Assembly: GCA_964567745.1 (NCBI GenBank)
Contig: CAZMNY010000018.1
Location: 62,001-126,000, forward strand
DNA from: CAZMNY01 sp964567745
GTDB taxonomy: Bacteria > Planctomycetota > Planctomycetia > Pirellulales > Pirellulaceae
DNA length: 64,000 nucleotides
Reading direction: 5' to 3'
Numbering within the stretch: position 1 is the first letter of the stretch; each line of letters begins with the position of its first letter. Under the pieces are notes generated by a model. It was not told where the DNA came from. It made no database searches and saw only the letters and a program-made list of their open reading frames with translations. Of this stretch, positions 54,301 to 61,952 are shown one piece after another. A program made the translations under genes and the position numbers.

Positions 54301-56654
54301 CGCTCGGGCGCATGAGGCAATGGCCGGATCAAAACATCGTCGTCCCGGCCAGGCTTCTGAAAAAAGGCGGCAAGAACCGCATCACCTGGCTGTTTCAGCC
54401 CAATCCCTGGTCGAATCTTGGGGAGCTGGCGTCTCCCGTCGTGTTGGCGTCAGATTTGAGATATCGAGTCGCCCCCTACGGCGGGAGGCTCAAAGTAGAG
54501 AAGGCCGGCAGCCCATTGGTCGTCACGGAACATTTTGAGATTGTGTATCCCATTTACGATGCGGCTCGCTCGCTCGCCTTCTCACCTGACGGCAAGCAAC
54601 TCGCATCGGGATACCAATACGGTAGCGTTCGCTTGTGGGACATCGATGAAACAGTAGCAGCTAAGGAGATAAACAGAGCCGAGCCAGCGGAAACGATCCG
54701 CATCGGTGACGTTGCCCTCGTATCACTTGCCTGGTCGCCAGACGGCAAGCGGCTCGCAGTGGGCAGCGCAGACTATCGTATTACGCTGCTGGACCTTATC
54801 AACAGGAAGGTGCTCCGCTCATACGTCGCGCACGACGGGGAAGTAACCGCACTGGCCTTTTCGCCGGACGGCACACGGTTGGCGTCGGCCAGTCATGACC
54901 GGACGGTTAAGGTCTGGGATTCGTCCTCCGGTAAAGAACTGCTGACGCTCGCCGGGCATTCCGGGCCGGTAGAAGCGGTGGCCTGGTCTGCGGACGGCAA
55001 GAGCATCGCCAGCGCAATCGACAAGACCCACATTCGGCTTTGGGACGCGAGCACCGGCAAGACGCTGCGTACGCTCGATTCCCGTGTCGCCCCTGTCGAA
55101 GATATCGTTGTAGAGACGCACAACCATATCCCCTATCTCGATGAGTTCTCCGAGGGCATGCCGGGCCGGGTGTTGTCGCTGGCCTTCTCGCCGAATGGCA
55201 AAAGACTCGCTTCGGGAAGCCAGGAGGGTTTCATTAACCAATGGGACCTGACGTCGGGAAAGAAACAGACGATGGTTCCGCGGCGGAGCGTGTACGACAC
55301 CGATGATCGCGCGCTCAAGGCTATGTACAGCCGCGACGGCAAAGAGTTGGTTTCTGTCCACACAGGCAGGGGCTATGCCCAGAAATGGGATAGCGAAACC
55401 GGCCAAGGCGGCGAGCGCTTTGCCCTTTTGGGTACCGGGCGCTTCAAATCGGTCTCTTGGCTACCACCCGGGAAAGGCCCGGACCGCCCGGCGATTGGTT
55501 TTGAAAACTATCCGGTCGGGCTCTACACCACCAGGGACTGCGAAGAGCCAGGAATGAAGGTTGCCAGTTACGATGGCCTGTGGGAGAAGCTGCCGGACTT
55601 CGATACGCTGAAACCGGACGCGCAGGGGGTCATCAGACACATTGACCAGGAGCATCTCAGTGGCACCACATGGCAGCTAGACCCGCAAGGTGGTCTAGTT
55701 CAAGGCACACGTTTTAAAGGTGGACAGCCTCATCTCATTTCCATTACCGAGGAGCATCTCAGTGACGCTCTGCTTCCCTACTGGAAGTCTACCAGGAAGG
55801 AGGACGGCTCTGATCAGTGGACCGCTCACCCTTCTGGCGTGAAGGCCACCGGCTATCTGAAGGTCGAGAAGGCGGGTGATTACACGTTTTCGTTGCATTC
55901 GTATGAGAACATCAGCCAATTGGCGGTCGGTTCGGAAATCGTGGTCCATAACGACGGTAAGGGAAAAGCCGCCAGGGAAGTAAAACACGGCACGGTGCAT
56001 CTCGAACCGGGCGTGCATCCGGTGACGCTGACTTATCTCAACGCTCGACAGCAAACAGACCCCCAGCGACGGCAACACGAAACTGCCAGAGGGCTGTTCG
56101 TCGGTTTCCCTGAAGAGTTCGTTCGCTCCTTGACCGCAGGCGACATCGCCGGCATTCGTCTCCAGGCAGGTGCCTTGTTGGCAGAAGGGAAACGCGAGGA
56201 AGCGAAAGACCTGCTGATCAAGCTGCACCGCGGCGCATGGCCCTTGTCGGATGTGGAACAAGAGAATGTGGAGCAGGCACGGATGCGGATTCGGCGAATG
56301 GCCGGAGCGTCCGCCAACGACCGGTCGCATGCCTTGGCTCTGATCGAGTCCTCGCTGGTCACCTGGCCGATGTTGCGTCTCGACCCGGAGTTCATGGTCA
56401 GCGTGATTTCTGTCTACGCTAATTTGGGCGACCCGAGAGCGGCCATCCTCGCCGAGCAGATGCTCGAGACAGACATGAATGACGGCCAGCGCCGCCTGCT
56501 GATCATGACCCAGGTGAAGATCAAGCTCAACGAAGGCGACCTCCCCGCCGCCGGCAAGGTTTACCAGAAGCTGAAGGAGCTCGGCCCGCAGAGTGAGGAA
56601 ACGATTCAGGCGCGTGAGTTGATCAAGGCAGCCGTTATCAAGAAACGAAATTAG
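51354..56654 (+). CDS. Giant secreted WD40/PA14 protein, first tandem copy
   Basis: 1766 residues. A signal peptide (LLITLLLCSAAPLLQPLLAA) is followed by a unique N-terminal region, a PA14-like domain (about 382-502, including IPATDTYTFFCMSGPGGYVL and YGPTGHAGWAGLWWKNP), a PKD-like strand segment near 590-640, helical repeats (about 690-890), a galactose-binding-like jelly roll (about 915-1029), WD40 repeats (about 1062-1375, e.g. ALAFSPDGTRLASASHDRTV), a second PA14-like segment (about 1462-1592) and C-terminal TPR-like helices. No catalytic motif is seen; binding of a carbohydrate or protein target is likely. The next gene is a near copy, 3 bases downstream. Confidence 0.82.
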   Translation: MSIQHKIKPLLITLLLCSAAPLLQPLLAADSEPAAAPVVWHVEDAELRASVKVDVRDALLRMPPQVYLADLKPLETTDGLAFDPLSKNVIPIDVRDPKEKAATIAKLKQSELKPQQFLSVGAWEAYVKKSANAYGGLTENDGGPMLRLRGSVTVALKPEYQFLTWKGRHSAKVFIDGKPVRLENNPARYWQEGKIGWQDGKIDIQEGVEVVGHNAQFADHQSALVAIPSGAKTLKFEVAPDHDRPGQSLGQAGFITRHAKVARATICLPGRDASKLVPVVVRAGGERVGCRVVWASKSMPMPIMFDSSSGDENYWVYLLDEAKKPAPLDWTPQAEVMEEARQLDRYNPELETLAGFEKLWGSAEIIGRGVPKSRAVAGHATRTGWLRPSRVMHSFSPTFGKTGSEPVTLHEVVGAQSATLRRISGIFQIPATDTYTFFCMSGPGGYVLLDGHLIASFRDGNSTPGSESGRILNLEIDKGQHRIELLQYGPTGHAGWAGLWWKNPSLKDLNEDKFIGYQLFGQSNAGTSGNYMVWEPLADTMTAPLEHRAKDSYATFNWYQLAHQGGVYPSIGYPKYALNWYRFSAHAPGASTGAVYRWRFDDGRTAEGKQICKLFLRGGIRKVELEVLDAPGGKVIARAAGEVAVRMSLDDWADGNLMNTHSQDRLTGAWRHDVNQPSFNPLLAQIWEFAAEGRLERVPVDDLVNYYEWLNNASIRNGLDEGTLDSATWQRPTHDDRGVPLISRIKIFDDAVKKHSYARRRSGDVLAARADDLIAAYPYSDLLRIAQNLSRTERGPSRAHYAAAEKLLAAVLERAPAGSSQWRTAALALSDIKLSVSGDTESALALLEKFQQTKPAVDMVDSWQFAEAREGRHVGDSDKLAALTAELDWSPIERPRHRIGYDLNHMEEHQAYQPINGRTSLQEMLGDGWDIPFKNNRGFWLARDFDLPADWEGSQLIFRAGTPIKTQHWQNDQTDHVWINGEPLGRMRQWPDQNIVVPARLLKKGGKNRITWLFQPNPWSNLGELASPVVLASDLRYRVAPYGGRLKVEKAGSPLVVTEHFEIVYPIYDAARSLAFSPDGKQLASGYQYGSVRLWDIDETVAAKEINRAEPAETIRIGDVALVSLAWSPDGKRLAVGSADYRITLLDLINRKVLRSYVAHDGEVTALAFSPDGTRLASASHDRTVKVWDSSSGKELLTLAGHSGPVEAVAWSADGKSIASAIDKTHIRLWDASTGKTLRTLDSRVAPVEDIVVETHNHIPYLDEFSEGMPGRVLSLAFSPNGKRLASGSQEGFINQWDLTSGKKQTMVPRRSVYDTDDRALKAMYSRDGKELVSVHTGRGYAQKWDSETGQGGERFALLGTGRFKSVSWLPPGKGPDRPAIGFENYPVGLYTTRDCEEPGMKVASYDGLWEKLPDFDTLKPDAQGVIRHIDQEHLSGTTWQLDPQGGLVQGTRFKGGQPHLISITEEHLSDALLPYWKSTRKEDGSDQWTAHPSGVKATGYLKVEKAGDYTFSLHSYENISQLAVGSEIVVHNDGKGKAAREVKHGTVHLEPGVHPVTLTYLNARQQTDPQRRQHETARGLFVGFPEEFVRSLTAGDIAGIRLQAGALLAEGKREEAKDLLIKLHRGAWPLSDVEQENVEQARMRIRRMAGASANDRSHALALIESSLVTWPMLRLDPEFMVSVISVYANLGDPRAAILAEQMLETDMNDGQRRLLIMTQVKIKLNEGDLPAAGKVYQKLKELGPQSEETIQARELIKAAVIKKRN

Positions 56655-56657
56655 CTC

Positions 56658-59600
56658 ATGAAGATTCCAAACAAAATCAAACCCTTGCTCATCACGCTCT
56701 CGCTGTGCTGCGCGGCACCACTCTCGGCGGCGGACGCTGAACCCGCTGCCGAGCCCGCAGCAGCGCCGGTTCCCTGGCATGTGCCGACCGCCGAGCTGCG
56801 CGTGCCGGTCAAGGTGGAAGTGAAGGCCGCCTTGCTGCGCATGCCGCCGCAGGTATATGTGGCCGATTTGAAGCCTCTCGAAACAACGCATGGACTTGCC
56901 TTTGATCCGCAGAGTAAGGACGTCATCCGGATCGACGTCCGCGATCCGAAAGAGAAAGCGGCGACCATCGCTAAGTTAAAGCAAGCAGGACTAAAGCCCG
57001 AAGCGTTTCTCTCAGTGGAGGGATGGGACAACTACGGAAAGGATTCCGCAAAAGCCTACGGCGCCATGTACGAACACCACGGCGGCCCGATGCTGCGGCT
57101 CAAAGGCTCGGTGACCGTTGCCCTGAAACCGGAGTATCAATTTATCACCTGGAGGGGGCGCTGGCACGCAAAGGTCTTCATCGACGGTAAGGAGGTTAGG
57201 CATGAAAACAACCCCGCAAGGTACTGGCAAGAGGGGAAAATAGGCTGGCAAGACGGAAAAATAGACATTCAAGAGGGCGTTGAAGTTGTCGGGCATAACG
57301 TGCAGTTCGCGGACCATGATTCCGCCTTGGTGGCCATCCCGTCCGGCGCCAAGACGCTCAAATTCGAAGTAGCTCCTGATCGTGATCGTCCGGGCCAATC
57401 CCTTGGTCAAGCGGGTTTCATTACCCGATACCCCAAGGTTGCGCGCGCGACGATTTGTCTCCCCGGACGCGACGCGAGCAAGCTGGTTCCCGTCGTGGTT
57501 CGAGCCGGCGGCGAGCGGGTCGGTTGCCGCGTTGTCTGTGCGAGCAAAGCGATCCCGATGACGATCATGTTCGACTCTTCCAGCGGCGACGAGAACTATT
57601 GGGTCTACCTGCTCGACGAGGCAAAGAAACCGGCGCCTCTCGATTGGACGCCGCAGGCGGAAGTTATGGAAGAGGCGCGCCAGCTCGATCGTTACAATCC
57701 CGAGCTCGAAACACTCGCCGGCTTTGAAAAGCTGTGGGGATCGGCTGAAATCGTGGGAAGAGGCGTTCCGCAGACGCGTGCTGTGGCAGGGCATATCATT
57801 CGAACGGGGTGGCTCAGGCCGTCACGGGTCATCCATAGCTTCTCTCCTTCCTTTGGGAAAAACGACTCGGAGCCGGTCACCATGCACGAGGTGGTGGGCT
57901 CCCAGTCGGCAACGCTTAGGCGAATCAGCGGCACCTTTCATATTCCGGCAACCGATACTTACAAGTTCTTCTGCTTGGCCGGACCTGGAGGCTATGTGGT
58001 GCTGGACGGCCACCTGGTCGCCTCGTTTCGCGATGGAAATTCGACGCCCGGGTCACGATCGGGGCGAATTCTCAGTTTGAAAATAGAAAAAGGACAACAC
58101 CGTATCGAGCTCATGCAATATGGCCCGACCGGGCATGCGGGTTGGGCCGGGCTGTGGTGGAAGGATCCGACTCTGAAGGATCTTAATGGAAATAAATATG
58201 TAGGCTATCAGCTATTTGGCCAATCAAACGAAGGCACATCCGGGAACTACATGGTCTGGGAGCCGCTGGCGGATGCGATGACCGCGCCGCTGGAACAGCG
58301 TGCGAAAGACTCGAGTGCCACGTTCAATTGGTATCCGCTCGCCCATCAAGGTGGACTCTATCCCAACATTGGCTATCCCAAGTATGCCCTGAACTGGTAT
58401 CGCTTCAGCGCCCATGCCCAGGGTGCTTCCGCCGACGCCGTCTATCGCTGGCGATTCGACGACGGCCGCGCGGCCGAAGGCAAGCAGATCCGCAAGCTCT
58501 TCTTGCGTGGCGGCATCAGGAAGGTAGAGCTAGAGGTCTTGGATGCCCCGGGCGGCAAGGTGGTCGCCCGCGCCGCCGGCGAGGTCGCGGTTCAAATGAG
58601 TCTGGACGATTGGGCTGACGGTAATTTAATGAATACCCATGACCAGGATAACCATACCGGTGCGTGGTTTTCCGGCGTAAAACAACCACCTTTTAATCCT
58701 CTGTTGGCGCAGGTTTGGGAATTTGCGGCCGAAGGCAGGCTTGAGCGGGTGCCGGTCGACGATCTGGTCAACTACTACGAGTGGTTGAATAACGCCAGTA
58801 TTAAAAATGGCTTGGACGAGGGCTCCCTGGACTCTGCCTCTTGGATGCGTCCTAGGACAGATTTGCCAGGCGTTCCTCTTATCTCACGCATCAATATCTT
58901 TGATGATGCCGTTCAGAAGCATAGCTACGCCCGTAAACGGAGCGGCGATGTGCTGGCCGCACGGGCCGATGACTTGATCGCCGCGTATCCGTACAGCGAA
59001 TTGCTGCGCATCGCGCAGAATTTGAGTCGCACGGAACGCGGGCCGAGCCGCGCTCACTATGCTGCGGCCGAAAAGCTCCTGGCCACCGTGCTCGAGCGTG
59101 CTCCCGCCGGCAGCTCCCAGTGGAGAACGGCAGCGCTTGCGCTCTCGGATATTCAGCTCTCCGTCCGCGGCGACACGGAATCTGCGTTGGCGCTGCTCGA
59201 GAAATTTCAGCAGACCAAACCGGCCGTTGACATGGTCGACTCCTGGCAATTTGCCGAGGCCCGCGAGGCCCGTCATGTTGGAGACAGCGATAAGCTCGCC
59301 GCACTGACGGCTGAGTTGGAATGGTCGCCCATCGAGCGGCCACGCCACCGGATCGGCTATGACCTTTATGACGACGATTATTCATACTCGCCTATCCGCG
59401 GGCGCACCTCGCTGCAGGAAATGCTAGGCGACGGCTGGCATATCCCCTTCAAAAACAACAGGGGGTTCTGGTTGGCCCGGGACTTCGATCTGCCCGCGGA
59501 CTGGGAGGGCAGCCAGCTCATATTCAAGGCTGGCACGCCCATAAAAACCCAACCTTGGCAAAAAGACCAGACCGACCACGTCTGGATTAACGGCGAGCCG

Positions 59601-61949
59601 CTCGGGCGCATGAGGCAATGGCCGGATGAAAACATCGTCATCCCGGCCAAGCTTCTGAAAAAAGGCGGTAAGAACCGCATCACCTGGTTGTTTCAGCCCA
59701 ATCCCTGGTCGAATCTTGGGGCGCTGGCGTCTCCCGTCGTGTCGGCGGCAGATTTGAGATATAACGCCTACGCCCACAATGGCGGCTCGCTCAGGTTTGA
59801 GAAGCCCGGCTCAAGGAGACACACGGAATCACTGAAGGTTGTGCACCCCATTTACGATGCGGCGCGCTCGCTCGCCTTCTCGCCTGACGGCAAGCAACTC
59901 GCATCGGGATACCAATACGGCAGCGTTCGCTTGTGGGACGTCGAGGAGGCACTAGCAGTAAAGGAGGGATCCAACGCCGAGCCAGCACAAACGATCCGCA
60001 TCGGTGAGGTTGCCATCGTATCACTTGCCTATTCGCCAGACGGCAAGCGGCTCGCAACGGGCAGCGCGGACTATCGTATTACGCTGCTGGATCTTATCAA
60101 CAGGAAGGTGCTCCACTCATTCGTCGGGCACGACGGGGAAGTGACCGCGCTGGCCTTTTCGCCGGACGGCACACGGCTGGCGTCGGCCAGTCATGACCGG
60201 ACGGTTAAGGTCTGGGATTCGTCCTCCGGTAAAAAACTACTGACGCTCGCCGGGCATGACCGGCCGGTAGATGCTGTGGCCTACTCTGCGGACGGCAAGA
60301 GCATCGCCAGCGCAATCGACAAGACCCACATTCGGCTGTGGGACACAAGCACCGGCAAGACGCTGCGAACGCTCGATTCCCGTGTCGCCCGTGCCGAAGA
60401 TATCGTTGTAGAGAAGCACCCCTATCTCCCCTATCTTGATGAGTTCTCCGAGGGCATGCCGGGCCGGGTGTTGTCACTGGCCTTCTCGCCGGATGGCCAA
60501 CGACTCGCTTCGGGAAGCCAGGAGGGTTTCATCAACCAATGGGACCTGGCGTCGGGAAAGAAACAGACGATGGTTCCGCGGCGGAGCGTGTACGACGCCT
60601 TTGCTCGCGCGCTCAACGTAATGTACAGCCACGACGGCAAAGAGTTGGTTTCTGTCCCCGCAGTCAACGGGTATGCCCAAAAATGGGCGAGTGAAACCGG
60701 CAAAGGCGGCGAACGCTTTGCCGGTTTGGGTACTGGGCGTTTCAAATCGGTCTCCTGGCTACCACCCGAGAAAGGCCCGGACCGCCCGGCGATTGGTTTT
60801 GAAAACTATCCGGTCGGGCTTTACACCACCAAGGCCTGCGAAGAGCCAGGAATGAAGGTTGCCAGTTACGCTGGCCTGTGGGAGACGCTGCCGGACTTCG
60901 ATGCGCTGAAACCGGACGCGCAGGGGGTCATCAGGCACATTGACCAGGAGCATCTCAGTGGCACCACATGGCGGCTAGAGCCCCCGAACCAAGATGGTAT
61001 CCGCGTACTTGCCGCACGTTTTAGAGGTGGACAGCCTCATCTCACTTCCATTGACGAGGCGGATCTCAGTGATGCTCTGCTTCCCTACTGGAAGTCTAGC
61101 AAGAAGGAGGACGGCTCTGATCAGTGGACCGCTCACCCCTCTGGCGTGAAGGCCACCGGCTATCTGAAGGTCGAGAAGGCGGGTGATTATACGTTTTCGT
61201 TGCATTCGTACGAGAACATCAGCCAATTGGTGGTCGGTTCGGAAGTCGTGGTTCATAACGACGGTAAGGGCAAGGAAGTGAAACACGGCACGGTGCAACT
61301 TGAACCGGGCGTGCATCCGGTGACGCTGACTTTTCTCAACGCTCGACAGCGAAGAAACCCTCAGCGACCCGACGAGCCTGCCAGAGGGCTGCACGTCGGT
61401 TTCCCCAGAGAGTTCGTCCGCTCCTTGACCGCAGGCGACATCGCCGGCATCCGTCTCCAGGCAGGTGCCTTGTTGGCACAAGGGAAGCGCGAGGAAGCGA
61501 AAGCCTTGCTGATCAGGCTGCACCGCGGCGGATGGCCCTTGTCGGATGAGGAACAAGAGAATGTGGAGCAGGCACGGATGCGGATCCGGCGAATGGCAAA
61601 AGGTTCGGCCAACGACCGCTCGCATGCCTTGGGTCTGATCGAGTCCTCGCTGGTCACCTGGCCGATGTTGCGTCTCGATCCGGAGTTCATGGTCAGCGTG
61701 ATCGCTGTCTACGCCAATTTGGGCGACCCGAGAGCAGCCATACTCGCCGATCAGATGCTCGAGGCCGAGATGAACGACGGCCAGCGCCGCCTTCTGATCA
61801 TGACCCAGGTGAAGATCAAGCTCAACGAAGGCGACCTCCCCGCCGCCGGCAAGGTCTACCAGAAGCTGAAGAAACTCGCTCCTCAGAGTGAAGAAGTGAT
61901 CGAAGCCCGGGAGTTGATCAAGGCAGCCGTTATCAAGAAGCGAAATTAG
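56658..61949 (+). CDS. Giant secreted WD40/PA14 protein, second tandem copy
   Basis: 1763 residues, same domain order as the gene before it, with the majority of residues identical by eye (no alignment was computed). Differences cluster in the N-terminal 60 residues, around residues 660-700 (NHTGAWFSGVKQ in this copy), 910-920 and 1040-1060, and in the second PA14-like segment. The WD40 repeats and the TPR-like end are nearly unchanged. Its signal peptide (LLITLSLCCAAPLSAA) is shared almost exactly with the next gene, and the sequence AAATTAGCTCATGAAGATTC recurs at both gene ends, marking the duplication unit. Confidence 0.82.
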   Translation: MKIPNKIKPLLITLSLCCAAPLSAADAEPAAEPAAAPVPWHVPTAELRVPVKVEVKAALLRMPPQVYVADLKPLETTHGLAFDPQSKDVIRIDVRDPKEKAATIAKLKQAGLKPEAFLSVEGWDNYGKDSAKAYGAMYEHHGGPMLRLKGSVTVALKPEYQFITWRGRWHAKVFIDGKEVRHENNPARYWQEGKIGWQDGKIDIQEGVEVVGHNVQFADHDSALVAIPSGAKTLKFEVAPDRDRPGQSLGQAGFITRYPKVARATICLPGRDASKLVPVVVRAGGERVGCRVVCASKAIPMTIMFDSSSGDENYWVYLLDEAKKPAPLDWTPQAEVMEEARQLDRYNPELETLAGFEKLWGSAEIVGRGVPQTRAVAGHIIRTGWLRPSRVIHSFSPSFGKNDSEPVTMHEVVGSQSATLRRISGTFHIPATDTYKFFCLAGPGGYVVLDGHLVASFRDGNSTPGSRSGRILSLKIEKGQHRIELMQYGPTGHAGWAGLWWKDPTLKDLNGNKYVGYQLFGQSNEGTSGNYMVWEPLADAMTAPLEQRAKDSSATFNWYPLAHQGGLYPNIGYPKYALNWYRFSAHAQGASADAVYRWRFDDGRAAEGKQIRKLFLRGGIRKVELEVLDAPGGKVVARAAGEVAVQMSLDDWADGNLMNTHDQDNHTGAWFSGVKQPPFNPLLAQVWEFAAEGRLERVPVDDLVNYYEWLNNASIKNGLDEGSLDSASWMRPRTDLPGVPLISRINIFDDAVQKHSYARKRSGDVLAARADDLIAAYPYSELLRIAQNLSRTERGPSRAHYAAAEKLLATVLERAPAGSSQWRTAALALSDIQLSVRGDTESALALLEKFQQTKPAVDMVDSWQFAEAREARHVGDSDKLAALTAELEWSPIERPRHRIGYDLYDDDYSYSPIRGRTSLQEMLGDGWHIPFKNNRGFWLARDFDLPADWEGSQLIFKAGTPIKTQPWQKDQTDHVWINGEPLGRMRQWPDENIVIPAKLLKKGGKNRITWLFQPNPWSNLGALASPVVSAADLRYNAYAHNGGSLRFEKPGSRRHTESLKVVHPIYDAARSLAFSPDGKQLASGYQYGSVRLWDVEEALAVKEGSNAEPAQTIRIGEVAIVSLAYSPDGKRLATGSADYRITLLDLINRKVLHSFVGHDGEVTALAFSPDGTRLASASHDRTVKVWDSSSGKKLLTLAGHDRPVDAVAYSADGKSIASAIDKTHIRLWDTSTGKTLRTLDSRVARAEDIVVEKHPYLPYLDEFSEGMPGRVLSLAFSPDGQRLASGSQEGFINQWDLASGKKQTMVPRRSVYDAFARALNVMYSHDGKELVSVPAVNGYAQKWASETGKGGERFAGLGTGRFKSVSWLPPEKGPDRPAIGFENYPVGLYTTKACEEPGMKVASYAGLWETLPDFDALKPDAQGVIRHIDQEHLSGTTWRLEPPNQDGIRVLAARFRGGQPHLTSIDEADLSDALLPYWKSSKKEDGSDQWTAHPSGVKATGYLKVEKAGDYTFSLHSYENISQLVVGSEVVVHNDGKGKEVKHGTVQLEPGVHPVTLTFLNARQRRNPQRPDEPARGLHVGFPREFVRSLTAGDIAGIRLQAGALLAQGKREEAKALLIRLHRGGWPLSDEEQENVEQARMRIRRMAKGSANDRSHALGLIESSLVTWPMLRLDPEFMVSVIAVYANLGDPRAAILADQMLEAEMNDGQRRLLIMTQVKIKLNEGDLPAAGKVYQKLKKLAPQSEEVIEARELIKAAVIKKRN

Positions 61950-61952
61950 CTC

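Noticed and set aside
55695..56891. 398-residue minus-strand ORF, and a similar one at 60975-62075
   Set aside because: Both are antisense to the duplicated WD40/PA14 genes and recur only because those genes are duplicated.
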